Of a DNA stretch of 7,559 nt, positions 1 through 5,944 are shown piece after piece. The first letter of the stretch is position 1. The number at the start of each line of letters is the position of its first letter. The translations under genes were made by a program, and so were the position numbers. Origin of the DNA: an uncultured Rhodobacterales bacterium (GTDB lineage: Bacteria > Pseudomonadota > Alphaproteobacteria > Rhodobacterales > Rhodobacteraceae). The stretch covers positions 1 to 7,559 of the forward strand of contig CALCGO010000335.1 of the NCBI GenBank assembly GCA_937901055.1, read 5' to 3'. The notes under the pieces were generated by a model. The model saw only the letters and a program-made list of their open reading frames with translations, did not search any database and was not told the DNA's origin.

Positions 1-1127
1 ACGACCTCGTTGACATGCGCCACACCCTTAGCCAACGAAGTGCAGAAGTCGCCAGCCTTAAAGCAACCGTCGAGCATCAGCGCGAAACCGACGGTACACT
101 GAAGGCGCAGTTCACCGCATTGGCCGACGAAGTGATGAAGGCGCAGTCTGTGGACTTCAAGAAAGCTAATCAAGACCAGTTAACGCAAGTTCTGCAGCCT
201 CTCAAAGAACACATCGGCCGTTTTGAGGTTGAGTTACGCGAGGTGCACAAGTCTGCCGACAAAGATCGCGTCGCCCTGAAAACCGAAATCGAAACCCTGA
301 CGAAACGCAGCCTCGAGGTCTCCGAAGAAGCGCACAACCTGACGCAAGCTCTGAAAGGCGACACCCAGAAACAGGGCGCATGGGGGGAGATGATCCTTGC
401 CTCCATCCTTGATCGCAGCGGTCTGCGTGAAGGAGAAGAATACGAGACCCAAGCCCACCACCGCGATGAGGAAGGCCGATCCTTGCGGCCTGATGTGGTG
501 GTCAACCTGCCGGGTGGCCGCAAACTGGTGATCGACAGCAAAGTCTCGTTGGTGGCGTATGAACGATCCGTTAATGCGGAAAACGAGGCTGCGCGGGAAA
601 CCGCGATGAAGGCCCATGTGCTGTCCGTGAAAACCCATATTGATACGCTGTCAGCCAAGAAATATCACCAACTAGACGATGGCACAGTCGAGTACGTGAT
701 TATGTTCATGCCCGTTGAGAGCGCCTTTTCCGAGGCCGTTCGTGCCCGTGCAGACCTCGCGCTTTATGCCACTGAAAAGAACGTCCTGATAGCCTCGCCT
801 ACCAACTTGATGCTGGCGTTGAAAACCGTCGAAAACCTGTGGTCCGTCGAGAAGCGGAACAAGAACGCCATCGAAATCGCCAAGCGGGCAGGGCTTTTGT
901 ATGACAAATTCGACGGCTTTGTCGAAGATATGAAGAAAATCGGAACGCAGTTGAACACGGTCCAAAAGACCCATGAAGCCGCTGTTGGCAAGCTGACGAC
1001 AGGACGTGGAAATCTGGTTTGGCAGGCCGAAGACCTCAAGAAACTCGGGGCGCGCGCAACCAAGCAGATCGACATTGATCACGACGGTGAAGACGACCTT
1101 CTACCGCCCCCCGATACCCCCTCTTGA
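1..1127 (+). CDS. rmuC: RmuC-family DNA recombination/limiting protein, 5'-truncated by the window edge
   Basis: The frame is open to the left edge, so the true start and the usual N-terminal membrane anchor lie outside. The ATG at 15 is internal, and residues are counted from it here. Residues 1-110 are charged and heptad-like, consistent with the coiled coil of the family. The RmuC core follows: GDTQKQGAWGE at 115-125, an LVIDSKVSL segment at 171-179, FMPVESAF at 231-238, then a Lys/Glu-rich helical stretch ending near 350 and an acidic, proline-rich tail. RmuC proteins are known to limit recombination between short inverted repeats. The core resembles a PD-(D/E)XK nuclease fold, and the VIDSK segment fits its catalytic Asp and Lys (family knowledge). 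No terminator follows the stop codon. Instead the heat-shock promoter of the next gene begins within the last codons. Confidence 0.93.
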   Translation, partial: DLVDMRHTLSQRSAEVASLKATVEHQRETDGTLKAQFTALADEVMKAQSVDFKKANQDQLTQVLQPLKEHIGRFEVELREVHKSADKDRVALKTEIETLTKRSLEVSEEAHNLTQALKGDTQKQGAWGEMILASILDRSGLREGEEYETQAHHRDEEGRSLRPDVVVNLPGGRKLVIDSKVSLVAYERSVNAENEAARETAMKAHVLSVKTHIDTLSAKKYHQLDDGTVEYVIMFMPVESAFSEAVRARADLALYATEKNVLIASPTNLMLALKTVENLWSVEKRNKNAIEIAKRAGLLYDKFDGFVEDMKKIGTQLNTVQKTHEAAVGKLTTGRGNLVWQAEDLKKLGARATKQIDIDHDGEDDLLPPPDTPS

Positions 1128-1150
1128 AACCCAGAGAACCACGCATATGT
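1123..1150 (+). promoter_or_regulatory. Heat-shock (RpoH, sigma-32) promoter of ibpA
   Basis: CTTGAAA at 1123-1129 is a full match to the sigma-32 -35 element. Seventeen bases after the CTTG comes CATATGT (1144-1150), which fits the alphaproteobacterial RpoH consensus CTTG-N17/18-CYTATNT at all but the Y position. The TGA stop codon of rmuC (1125-1127) lies inside the -35 element. The predicted start of transcription, around 1156-1158, falls exactly where the first leader hairpin begins, which supports the assignment. Confidence 0.75.
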
Positions 1151-1157
1151 ATCAATT

Positions 1158-1250
1158 ACCGGATGCCACTAACGGGTCCGGTGTTTGACTTCAGGCCCGT
1201 CCATGTCGGAGGGCCAAGCCCCGTATCGCTCTAAAGGAGGATGCATTATG
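1158..1250 (+). promoter_or_regulatory. ROSE-type RNA thermometer in the ibpA leader
   Basis: Three consecutive hairpins can be drawn. Hairpin 1 pairs ACCGGA (1158-1163) with TCCGGT (1177-1182). Hairpin 2 pairs GGCCC (1194-1198) plus TCC (1200-1202) with GGA (1208-1210) plus GGGCC (1211-1215), with one bulged G. Hairpin 3 pairs 1223-1232 with 1236-1244 around an AAA loop and leaves G1228 bulged. In hairpin 3 the sequence UCGCU (1226-1230) lies opposite AGGA (1238-1241) of the Shine-Dalgarno. This is the diagnostic U(U/C)GCU motif of ROSE elements, which block translation of small heat-shock genes at low temperature and melt on heating. Length and position are typical of the class. Confidence 0.8.
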
Positions 1251-1706
1251 CGTACTTATGACCTATCCCCGCTATACCGTTCCACTGTCGGCTTTGACCG
1301 TCTGGCCAATATTATGGACAGCGTGAAATCGACAGATTCCAGCCAAAGCGGCTACCCCCCTTATAACATCGAAAAAATTGGCGAGGATGCCTATCGCATC
1401 TCTATCGCTGTCGCCGGATTCACCGACGCTGATCTGACGATCGAGGCCCGTGACGGGCAGTTGGTCATCTCAGGCAAGAAAGTGGCCGAGACGGAAGAGA
1501 AAGAGGTCAACTACCTCCACCGTGGCATCGCGACCCGCGCGTTCGAAAAACGTTTTCAGTTGGCCGACCATGTTCGTGCCTTGGGCGCGACCACTGAAAA
1601 CGGCCTGCTCCACGTTGATTTGGTGCGTGAAGTACCCGAAGCCCTGAAGCCGCGCAAGATCGAGATCGTCGCTGGCGGTCAGGTCGAAGGCTCCATCGAC
1701 GTTTAA
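1248..1706 (+). CDS. ibpA: Small heat-shock protein, Hsp20/IbpA family
   Basis: This is a 152-residue alpha-crystallin-type holdase chaperone, expected to bind unfolding proteins in the cytoplasm and pass them to DnaK/ClpB. The N-terminus MRTYDLSPLYRSTVGFDRL and the YPPYNIE segment (36-42) are close to E. coli IbpA as remembered. The alpha-crystallin domain covers about 38-128, with the GATTENGLLHVDL signature at 113-125. The C-terminal I-x-I anchor is IEI at 138-140. The ATG at 1248 is chosen because AAAGGAGG (1233-1240) sits 7 bases upstream and because the protein then starts exactly like IbpA. An in-frame TTG at 1185 would place the leader hairpins inside the gene and is not credible. Control is probably double: RpoH promoter plus ROSE leader. 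A terminator follows 24 bases after the stop. Confidence 0.96.
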   Translation: MRTYDLSPLYRSTVGFDRLANIMDSVKSTDSSQSGYPPYNIEKIGEDAYRISIAVAGFTDADLTIEARDGQLVISGKKVAETEEKEVNYLHRGIATRAFEKRFQLADHVRALGATTENGLLHVDLVREVPEALKPRKIEIVAGGQVEGSIDV

Positions 1707-1730
1707 ACCGACTTTTAATAGTTGTTCACG

Positions 1731-1762
1731 AACCCGCTCCGAATCCCTCGGGGCGGGTTTTT
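1731..1762 (+). terminator. Rho-independent terminator of ibpA
   Basis: AACCCGC (1731-1737) pairs with GCGGGTT (1753-1759). The stem continues inward through a U-G pair and two C-G pairs, with a loop at 1741-1749. The run TTTTT (1758-1762) follows directly. Confidence 0.9.
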
Positions 1763-1832
1763 CGTTTTCGGCGAAGGACTGCCGGTTTTCACCGCCTCTC
1801 GCATAATTCCGTGCGAAAATGCCATGCCTCTG

Positions 1833-1847
1833 TTAACATTTCTTTAA
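1833..1847 (+). promoter_or_regulatory. Candidate CtrA-binding box (TTAA-N7-TTAA)
   Basis: TTAA at 1833-1836 and TTAA at 1844-1847 are separated by exactly 7 bases. This equals the full consensus site of CtrA, the alphaproteobacterial cell-cycle/differentiation response regulator. It ends 21 bases before the ATG of the next gene and 10 bases before its Shine-Dalgarno, where a promoter would lie. No confident -35/-10 pair was identified around it. Confidence 0.5.
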
Positions 1848-1868
1848 ATTCACTGTCGGAGGGACATT

Positions 1869-3482
1869 ATGCAAGTTCGATTTAAGCATTTGGCAACCGC
1901 CCTAACATTATCCTGGGCCGCGATGGCCGGGGGCGTTTCAGCCGCCGATCTTGCGCTGATTGTCAGCAACGGTGACTACGATAACCTGTCAGAACAACGC
2001 AAAATATCGCGTAAACACGGTGATTTGGTCGAAGCCTTCAAAGACCAAGGTTTCGAAGTTATCGAGGGCGCCGACCTTACCCGACTAGAGATGTTAGCGC
2101 TGGCCAAACGGGCTGACGGCATCAGCGAGGCGGTCGACAACCTCGTCATCGTGCTTTCCGGCAATATGGTGAACGACGGCCAGCAAACTTGGGTTCTACC
2201 TGTCGATACCACCGGTGACTCGCTGTTGGAGGCTGCGTTTGGCGCCCCGACCCTCGACACCTTTCTGGCGATGGCGGCCGCAAAACCGGGCCATGCCTCT
2301 GTCTTTATTGGTATCAGCGATGTTGACCCGAACCGTAACAGCGGCCTGATTTCCGGTGTTGCCGATGCAAGGATTCCGCAAGGTGTCTTGCTGGTAAGTG
2401 GGCCGGCGGATGACATCGAAGAACTGTTGACGAACGACCTGCTGGGCAGCAATCGCCCGATGTCAGCGTTGTTGGCAAATCCTTCTCGCATCGACGTCGC
2501 GGGCTATGTCTCGCCTGACAATGGTTTAAGTGATCCGTCCTCCGAGCCCGCAACCGCGACCCCCGGTAACTGGGTCGATTTCGTGGCCGAGCAAACGTTG
2601 TGGGCCGTCGCCGACAAAAGTAATAACCCCGACGATCTGGAAGAATATCTTCGCCGCTTCCCGACCGGAATTTTCGCACAAGCGGCTCGTGCGCGGCTTG
2701 ACGCAATCGAACCGGCCGCCGTTGCACCAACGCCCGAGGAAATCGAAGCGGCGCTGCGCCTAAGTCGCGACGCGCGCCGCGGAATCCAGACGAACCTGAC
2801 GTTGCTGGGGTATGACACACGCGGCGTTGACGGCATTCTTGGCCGTGGTTCCCGTGCCGCAATTGCCGCTTGGCAGGACAATCAACGATTCACGGCGACA
2901 GGATATCTGACCAGCCCACAAATCGCGCGCCTGAGCGAGCAAGGTGATACTGAACGTGCCATACAGGAAGCCGCAGATCGGCGCTTCTGGAATGCAACGG
3001 GTGACAGTGGGCGCAAAGGCGATCTGGAGATATATCTGCAGCGGTATCCGGCAGGAATTTTCGCCGATGAAGCGCGTGAATTACTGGCCGTATATGAAGC
3101 CGAAGAACGCACCCGTTTGGACAATGACGCATGGAGCGCGGCTGTCGCTGGTAGCAGTGCCAATAGCTATCGCGCTTACTTAGCCGAATTCCCGCAAGGG
3201 GTTTATGCTTCGGTGGCCAAACAACGGATTGCGGCCCTCGACCCTGATGGGGCAATTGACGTGAACGCTGCCAAAGCCGCAGAGGATCGCCTGAACCTGA
3301 ACGTCGCCACCCGTCTGTTGATCGAGAACCGCTTGAAAAGCGCGGGCTTCAACCCGGGCACTCTGGATGGTCGGTTTGATGATCGCACCCGCAAGGCAAT
3401 CAAGCGGTACCAACAACATCGCGACCTGAAGCAAACCGGCTATATCGACGCGGCTACGGTACGCGCCCTACTTTTGGGATAA
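1869..3482 (+). CDS. Secreted caspase-fold (inactive) protein with two peptidoglycan-binding domains
   Basis: The protein has 537 residues. A Sec signal peptide spans 1-25 (basic KH, hydrophobic core, VSA before the cut). Residues 27-205 look like a C14 caspase/metacaspase-type domain: ALIVSNGDYDNL opens it, and VIVLSGNM...WVLPVD (93-113) corresponds to the usual SGHG...LPVD. The catalytic His is replaced by Asn99. The DAC(R) segment is replaced by GIS at 148-150, and the whole protein has no cysteine, so it cannot be a cysteine protease. Peptidoglycan-binding-1-like domains lie at about 302-355 and 478-535. Three ungapped copies of a 37-residue motif with core YLxxFPxGxFAxxAxxRL occur at 244-280, 373-409 and 421-457. 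It probably acts in the periplasm at the cell wall as a scaffold. The start is supported by GGAGGG (1858-1863) 5 bases upstream. It ends 3 bases from the convergent exporter gene. Confidence 0.85.
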   Translation: MQVRFKHLATALTLSWAAMAGGVSAADLALIVSNGDYDNLSEQRKISRKHGDLVEAFKDQGFEVIEGADLTRLEMLALAKRADGISEAVDNLVIVLSGNMVNDGQQTWVLPVDTTGDSLLEAAFGAPTLDTFLAMAAAKPGHASVFIGISDVDPNRNSGLISGVADARIPQGVLLVSGPADDIEELLTNDLLGSNRPMSALLANPSRIDVAGYVSPDNGLSDPSSEPATATPGNWVDFVAEQTLWAVADKSNNPDDLEEYLRRFPTGIFAQAARARLDAIEPAAVAPTPEEIEAALRLSRDARRGIQTNLTLLGYDTRGVDGILGRGSRAAIAAWQDNQRFTATGYLTSPQIARLSEQGDTERAIQEAADRRFWNATGDSGRKGDLEIYLQRYPAGIFADEARELLAVYEAEERTRLDNDAWSAAVAGSSANSYRAYLAEFPQGVYASVAKQRIAALDPDGAIDVNAAKAAEDRLNLNVATRLLIENRLKSAGFNPGTLDGRFDDRTRKAIKRYQQHRDLKQTGYIDAATVRALLLG

Positions 3483-3485
3483 GCG

Positions 3486-4079
3486 TCAGGCTTTCAGGAT
3501 TGGCCAAAGCGAAGCTACAAGCAAAAGCGCCATGAAAATGTTGAAGGCGCGCAGGTTTCGCGGATTTGAAAGGAATTTGCGAAAATTCTGGCCCAAGATC
3601 GCCCAAAAAGAAATGGTTGGCAGGTTCACGCCGGCAAAGATTGCTGAAACCATCAGGGTCGAATTCAGGTCACTGTTCGGCGAATAAACTGTTAGTGCGG
3701 TGGTCGCCATTGCCCAAGCCTTCGGATTAACCCACTGGAAAGCCGCTGCCTGAAAAATGGTCAACGGCTTCGCACCTTCCTCCTTTTGTTTGGGCGAAGA
3801 AGCGTTGGCGATCTTCCATGCCAGCCAAAGCATATAGACAACACTTGCAGCTTTCAGCGCTTGATGGGCCTGCGGGGAACTTTCCAACAGCTGTACCAAC
3901 CCCAGCCCCAATATGATGGACATCAGGGCAAACCCGAACGAAATTCCGAACATATGGGGCAAAGTACGCAATACCCCGAAATTGACGCCCGAAGCCATGA
4001 GCATCAGGTTATTCGGGCCAGGCGTAATCGAGCTAACGAAAGCGAAGGCGATGAGGGCGGTTGCTATTTCATAAGTCAT
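3486..4079 (-). CDS. LysE/RhtB-family amino-acid exporter
   Basis: This is a 197-residue inner-membrane protein of the usual length for the family. The signature TPGPNNLMLMASG (19-31) follows the first membrane helix. Further hydrophobic segments lie at roughly 41-66, 74-92, 110-132, 143-163 and 178-195, which matches the six-segment LysE pattern. The segment MLWLAWKIA (83-91) and FQWVNPKAW (114-122) recall the EamB (YfiK)/Rht subgroup that exports cysteine, O-acetylserine, homoserine or threonine, but the substrate cannot be read from the sequence. The ATG at 4079 is preferred because it gives the typical short N-terminus. The in-frame ATG at 4151 would add 24 polar residues and consume the whole promoter region. 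It is divergent from an Lrp/AsnC regulator, the standard arrangement in which the regulator senses an amino acid and controls its export. Confidence 0.9.
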   Translation of the reverse strand: MTYEIATALIAFAFVSSITPGPNNLMLMASGVNFGVLRTLPHMFGISFGFALMSIILGLGLVQLLESSPQAHQALKAASVVYMLWLAWKIANASSPKQKEEGAKPLTIFQAAAFQWVNPKAWAMATTALTVYSPNSDLNSTLMVSAIFAGVNLPTISFWAILGQNFRKFLSNPRNLRAFNIFMALLLVASLWPILKA

Positions 4080-4111
4080 CTCGCAATCATACGTAACAAT
4101 GGCACAGATTA

Positions 4112-4150
4112 TGTTGTGAATTCGCCTCGAATTCGTTAAATGTAGCAACA
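4112..4150. promoter_or_regulatory. Divergent control region between exporter and Lrp-type regulator
   Basis: Two GAATTC palindromes (4118-4123 and 4129-4134) have centres 11 bases apart, one helical turn, as expected for an Lrp-type dimer array. They are enclosed by the inverted repeat TGTTG (4112-4116)/CAACA (4146-4150). A plausible plus-strand promoter, TTGTGA (4114-4119) with a 16-base spacer to TTAAAT (4136-4141), overlaps them. Occupancy would therefore repress the regulator's own gene. That promoter would start transcription only a few bases before the ATG at 4152. No clear Shine-Dalgarno is present there. This is inference from layout. Confidence 0.4.
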
Positions 4151-4151
4151 C

Positions 4152-4604
4152 ATGACCGATAGCGACAAAATAAACACCAAAATATTGCGTGAGCTTTCGT
4201 CCGATGGGCGAATCAGCAATATCGAATTGGCGGACCGCGTCGGCCTGTCACCTTCAGCGTGCCTAAGGCGTGTTCAGGAATTGGAACGATCTGGCGTTAT
4301 CACCGGATATTGCGCGCGCCTCGATCCGGTTGCGATGGGCCGTGGGTTTCTGGCCTATATATTTGTCGGCTTGTCGCTACACACCAAAGCGGCGCAGGAT
4401 GCATTTGAAAAAGCCGTCACCAGTGCGCCTCAGGTGCGCGAATGCCACAACATCACCGGAAACGCCGAATATCTTCTTAGGATCGAGGTTTCCGATCTGG
4501 CCGCCTATAAAAACTTCCATACGGATTATCTGGGGGCGCTGCCGAATGTCGCCTCGATTAATACCTCAGTCGTACTAGCCTCTCCGAAATGTGAGCCAAA
4601 CTGA
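4152..4604 (+). CDS. Lrp/AsnC-family transcriptional regulator
   Basis: This 150-residue DNA-binding protein has the normal length for the family. The N-terminal winged helix-turn-helix covers about 6-53, with the motif ISNIELADRVGLSPSACLRR (21-40) followed by VQELERSGVITGY (41-53). The RAM ligand-binding domain covers about 66-145, including HNITGNAEYLLRIEV (99-113), which corresponds to the G-x-x-D/E-Y-x-L effector loop. By position it should control the divergent LysE-type exporter and itself in response to an amino acid. Which amino acid is unknown. No Shine-Dalgarno is visible before the ATG, and the predicted transcript start is only a few bases upstream, so translation may be leaderless or nearly so. 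A bidirectional terminator follows. Confidence 0.93.
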   Translation: MTDSDKINTKILRELSSDGRISNIELADRVGLSPSACLRRVQELERSGVITGYCARLDPVAMGRGFLAYIFVGLSLHTKAAQDAFEKAVTSAPQVRECHNITGNAEYLLRIEVSDLAAYKNFHTDYLGALPNVASINTSVVLASPKCEPN

Positions 4605-4615
4605 CGATAAGGTAC

Positions 4616-4644
4616 AAAAAAACCGCACATAAGCGCGGCTTTTT
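4616..4644. terminator. Bidirectional terminator between lrp-type gene and rpmJ
   Basis: CCGC (4623-4626) pairs with GCGG (4635-4638). The stem is flanked by seven A on the left (4616-4622) and five T on the right (4640-4644). It can therefore stop the plus-strand regulator transcript and, with a U7 tract, the minus-strand rpmJ transcript. Confidence 0.8.
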
Positions 4645-4667
4645 CTAATTTGGTATGTCGAGGCGTA

Positions 4668-4793
4668 TCAGCCCTGACGTGCCTTGAAACGTGGGTTCGT
4701 CTTATTAATAACGTACACACGGCCCTTACGGCGAACAACGCGACAATCGCGATGACGCGCTTTAAGGGAGCGAAGCGAATTTTTAACTTTCAT
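4668..4793 (-). CDS. rpmJ: 50S ribosomal protein L36 (bL36)
   Basis: This is a 41-residue basic protein beginning MKVKNSLRSLKARHRDCRVV and ending with the RVYVINKTNPRFKARQG-type tail typical of alphaproteobacterial L36. It is the form without the zinc-ribbon Cys set: one cysteine (Cys17) remains. L36 is the smallest large-subunit protein and helps stabilise 23S rRNA. The start is supported by the minus-strand Shine-Dalgarno AGGAG (complement of 4801-4805), 7 bases upstream. No separate promoter is visible between it and the upstream tRNA-Val, so it is probably transcribed with the tRNA. Its transcript ends at the bidirectional terminator near 4616. Confidence 0.95.
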   Translation of the reverse strand: MKVKNSLRSLKARHRDCRVVRRKGRVYVINKTNPRFKARQG

Positions 4794-4843
4794 AGTCTCT
4801 CTCCTATCAGCGGCGCGATGAAACGCCTGGTTTATCTTGGTCT

Positions 4844-4868
4844 CCATCCCCACGCGGGCGGGGAATGG
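4844..4868 (-). other. Hairpin overlapping the tRNA-Val 3' end
   Basis: CCAT-CCCC and GGGG-ATGG pair across an 8-base loop (4852-4859), with one unpaired base near 4864. No U tract follows on the minus strand, so it is not a good rho-independent terminator. It includes the encoded CCA of the tRNA and lies between the tRNA and rpmJ. A role as processing signal or partial attenuator is an inference. Confidence 0.45.
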
Positions 4869-4940
4869 TGGGTATAACTGGGATCGAACCAGTGACCCCT
4901 TCGATGTCAACGAAGTGCTCTCCCGCTGAGCTATACACCC
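4866..4940 (-). tRNA. tRNA-Val (anticodon GAC)
   Basis: On the minus strand a full cloverleaf can be drawn. The acceptor stem is GGGTGTA/TATACCC with one G-U pair. The D arm is GCTC...GAGC. The anticodon stem is CTTCG/CGAAG with loop TTGACAT, so the anticodon is GAC (complement of 4906-4908). The T arm is ACTGG/CCAGT with loop TTCGATC. The discriminator is A (4869) and the CCA end is encoded (4866-4868). It reads valine codons GUC and GUU. Confidence 0.97.
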
Positions 4941-4983
4941 GAAAAGCAATAAGTGCTGCCAAAGCAACACTCACGTGGGGGTG

Positions 4984-5012
4984 TCTATAAAAGGAGTCGG
5001 TGGCGGGTTCAA
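4984..5012 (-). promoter_or_regulatory. Promoter of the tRNA-Val/rpmJ unit
   Basis: On the minus strand TTGAAC (complement of 5007-5012) is followed after 17 bases by TATAGA (complement of 4984-4989). The GC-rich stretch after the -10, ACACCCCCACG, resembles the discriminator of growth-rate and stringently controlled rRNA/tRNA promoters. The predicted start is near 4977, leaving a 5' leader of about 37 bases before the tRNA. Confidence 0.7.
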
Positions 5013-5078
5013 GGCCTTTTCCGCAGAACCTGCATACGGTATTGTCGGGTTAACGGTTCATGAAGGAAGATATTGACG

Positions 5079-5936
5079 ATGAGCGATATTTACACCCTTA
5101 AATCCCCCCCAAACCCGCATTCCTGCGTGGTTTTCAACTCGCCCCACAGCGGGTCGAATTATCCGGTGGATTTTTTGGCGTCGTCCGGCCTTGATTCTGT
5201 TGCTATCCGCAGTTCCGAGGATGCATTCGTTAACGAATTATTCGGGGATGCTCCAAAACATGGTGCGCATTTATTATCCGCCCACGCGCCCCGCGCATTC
5301 CTGGACCTTAACCGAAGTCCGGCTGAGTTGGACCCAGCCATCGTGCAGGGTGTCAAACGCGCCCCAGCCAACCCGCGCATTACCGCAGGGTTAGGTGTGA
5401 TCCCGCGAATCGTCGGGAACGGGCAGGTGATCCGCACGGGTAAGATCTCCATGATAGAGGCACAGAACCGCATCGCCAGTTTTTACACGCCCTATCACAA
5501 CTGCCTACAAAACCTGATTGACCTGCAACGATCCGTGCACGGCATGGCGCTATTGGTCGATTGTCATTCAATGCCGCATAAATCACTCGACACTGCGCCG
5601 TTGGTGCGCGGGAAAAAGCCGGACATCATTCTTGGTGACAGGTTCGGTGCTTCGTGTGATCGGTGGATCATGGATACCGCCACCAAGATATTCTCCGCTG
5701 CCGGATTCGTAGTTGCGCGAAACGCGCCGTTTTCCGGTGGTTACATCACCCAGCATTACGGCCGGCCATCCAAAAGCGTGCACGCCTTCCAGATCGAAAT
5801 CAACCGTTCTCTCTATATGGATGAATCTCGTATAAAGCGCGCCGCGGCCTTTGATGAAGTGCGCGCCGTTTTGTCCGGTGTTACCTGCCGACTGGCCCAA
5901 ATTGGCCCAGCCTCCACGGTGCTTGCCGCCGAGTAA
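5079..5936 (+). CDS. N-formylglutamate amidohydrolase family protein (HutG-like)
   Basis: This 285-residue enzyme belongs to the family that hydrolyses N-formyl-L-glutamate to formate and glutamate, the last step of one histidine-degradation route. Family motifs are visible in order: VVFNSPHSGSNYP (17-29), SSEDAFVNELF (45-55), LDLNR (75-79), a GLGVIPRIV segment (104-112), VDCHSMP (160-166), GGYITQHYG (220-228) and FQIEINRSLYMDE (237-249). The His, Glu and Asp residues of these motifs would form the metal and substrate site. The ATG at 5079 is chosen. A TTG six bases earlier (5073) is also in frame and lies closer to the AAGGA at 5063-5067, so the start is uncertain by two residues. No other hut gene is in the window, so a role in histidine use is not shown and a broader N-acyl amino-acid amidohydrolase role is possible. 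Confidence 0.9.
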   Translation: MSDIYTLKSPPNPHSCVVFNSPHSGSNYPVDFLASSGLDSVAIRSSEDAFVNELFGDAPKHGAHLLSAHAPRAFLDLNRSPAELDPAIVQGVKRAPANPRITAGLGVIPRIVGNGQVIRTGKISMIEAQNRIASFYTPYHNCLQNLIDLQRSVHGMALLVDCHSMPHKSLDTAPLVRGKKPDIILGDRFGASCDRWIMDTATKIFSAAGFVVARNAPFSGGYITQHYGRPSKSVHAFQIEINRSLYMDESRIKRAAAFDEVRAVLSGVTCRLAQIGPASTVLAAE

Positions 5937-5944
5937 TTGGGCAG

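Noticed and set aside
1185..1247. N-terminal extension of the small heat-shock protein from TTG at 1185
   Set aside because: It has no Shine-Dalgarno and no family similarity. The region is explained by the leader hairpins, and a strong Shine-Dalgarno precedes the ATG at 1248.
3786..4139. A 117-codon plus-strand frame opposite the exporter gene
   Set aside because: It is a shadow frame of a gene with clear LysE motifs and has no ribosome-binding site or recognisable protein features.
4080..4151. Exporter start at the ATG at 4151 instead of 4079
   Set aside because: It would add 24 polar residues before the first membrane helix, atypical for LysE proteins, and would overlap the whole divergent control region.
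4794..4970. Open frame running through tRNA-Val into rpmJ on the minus strand
   Set aside because: The upstream part translates the tRNA gene and spacer. Only the last 41 codons, with their own Shine-Dalgarno, are a protein gene.
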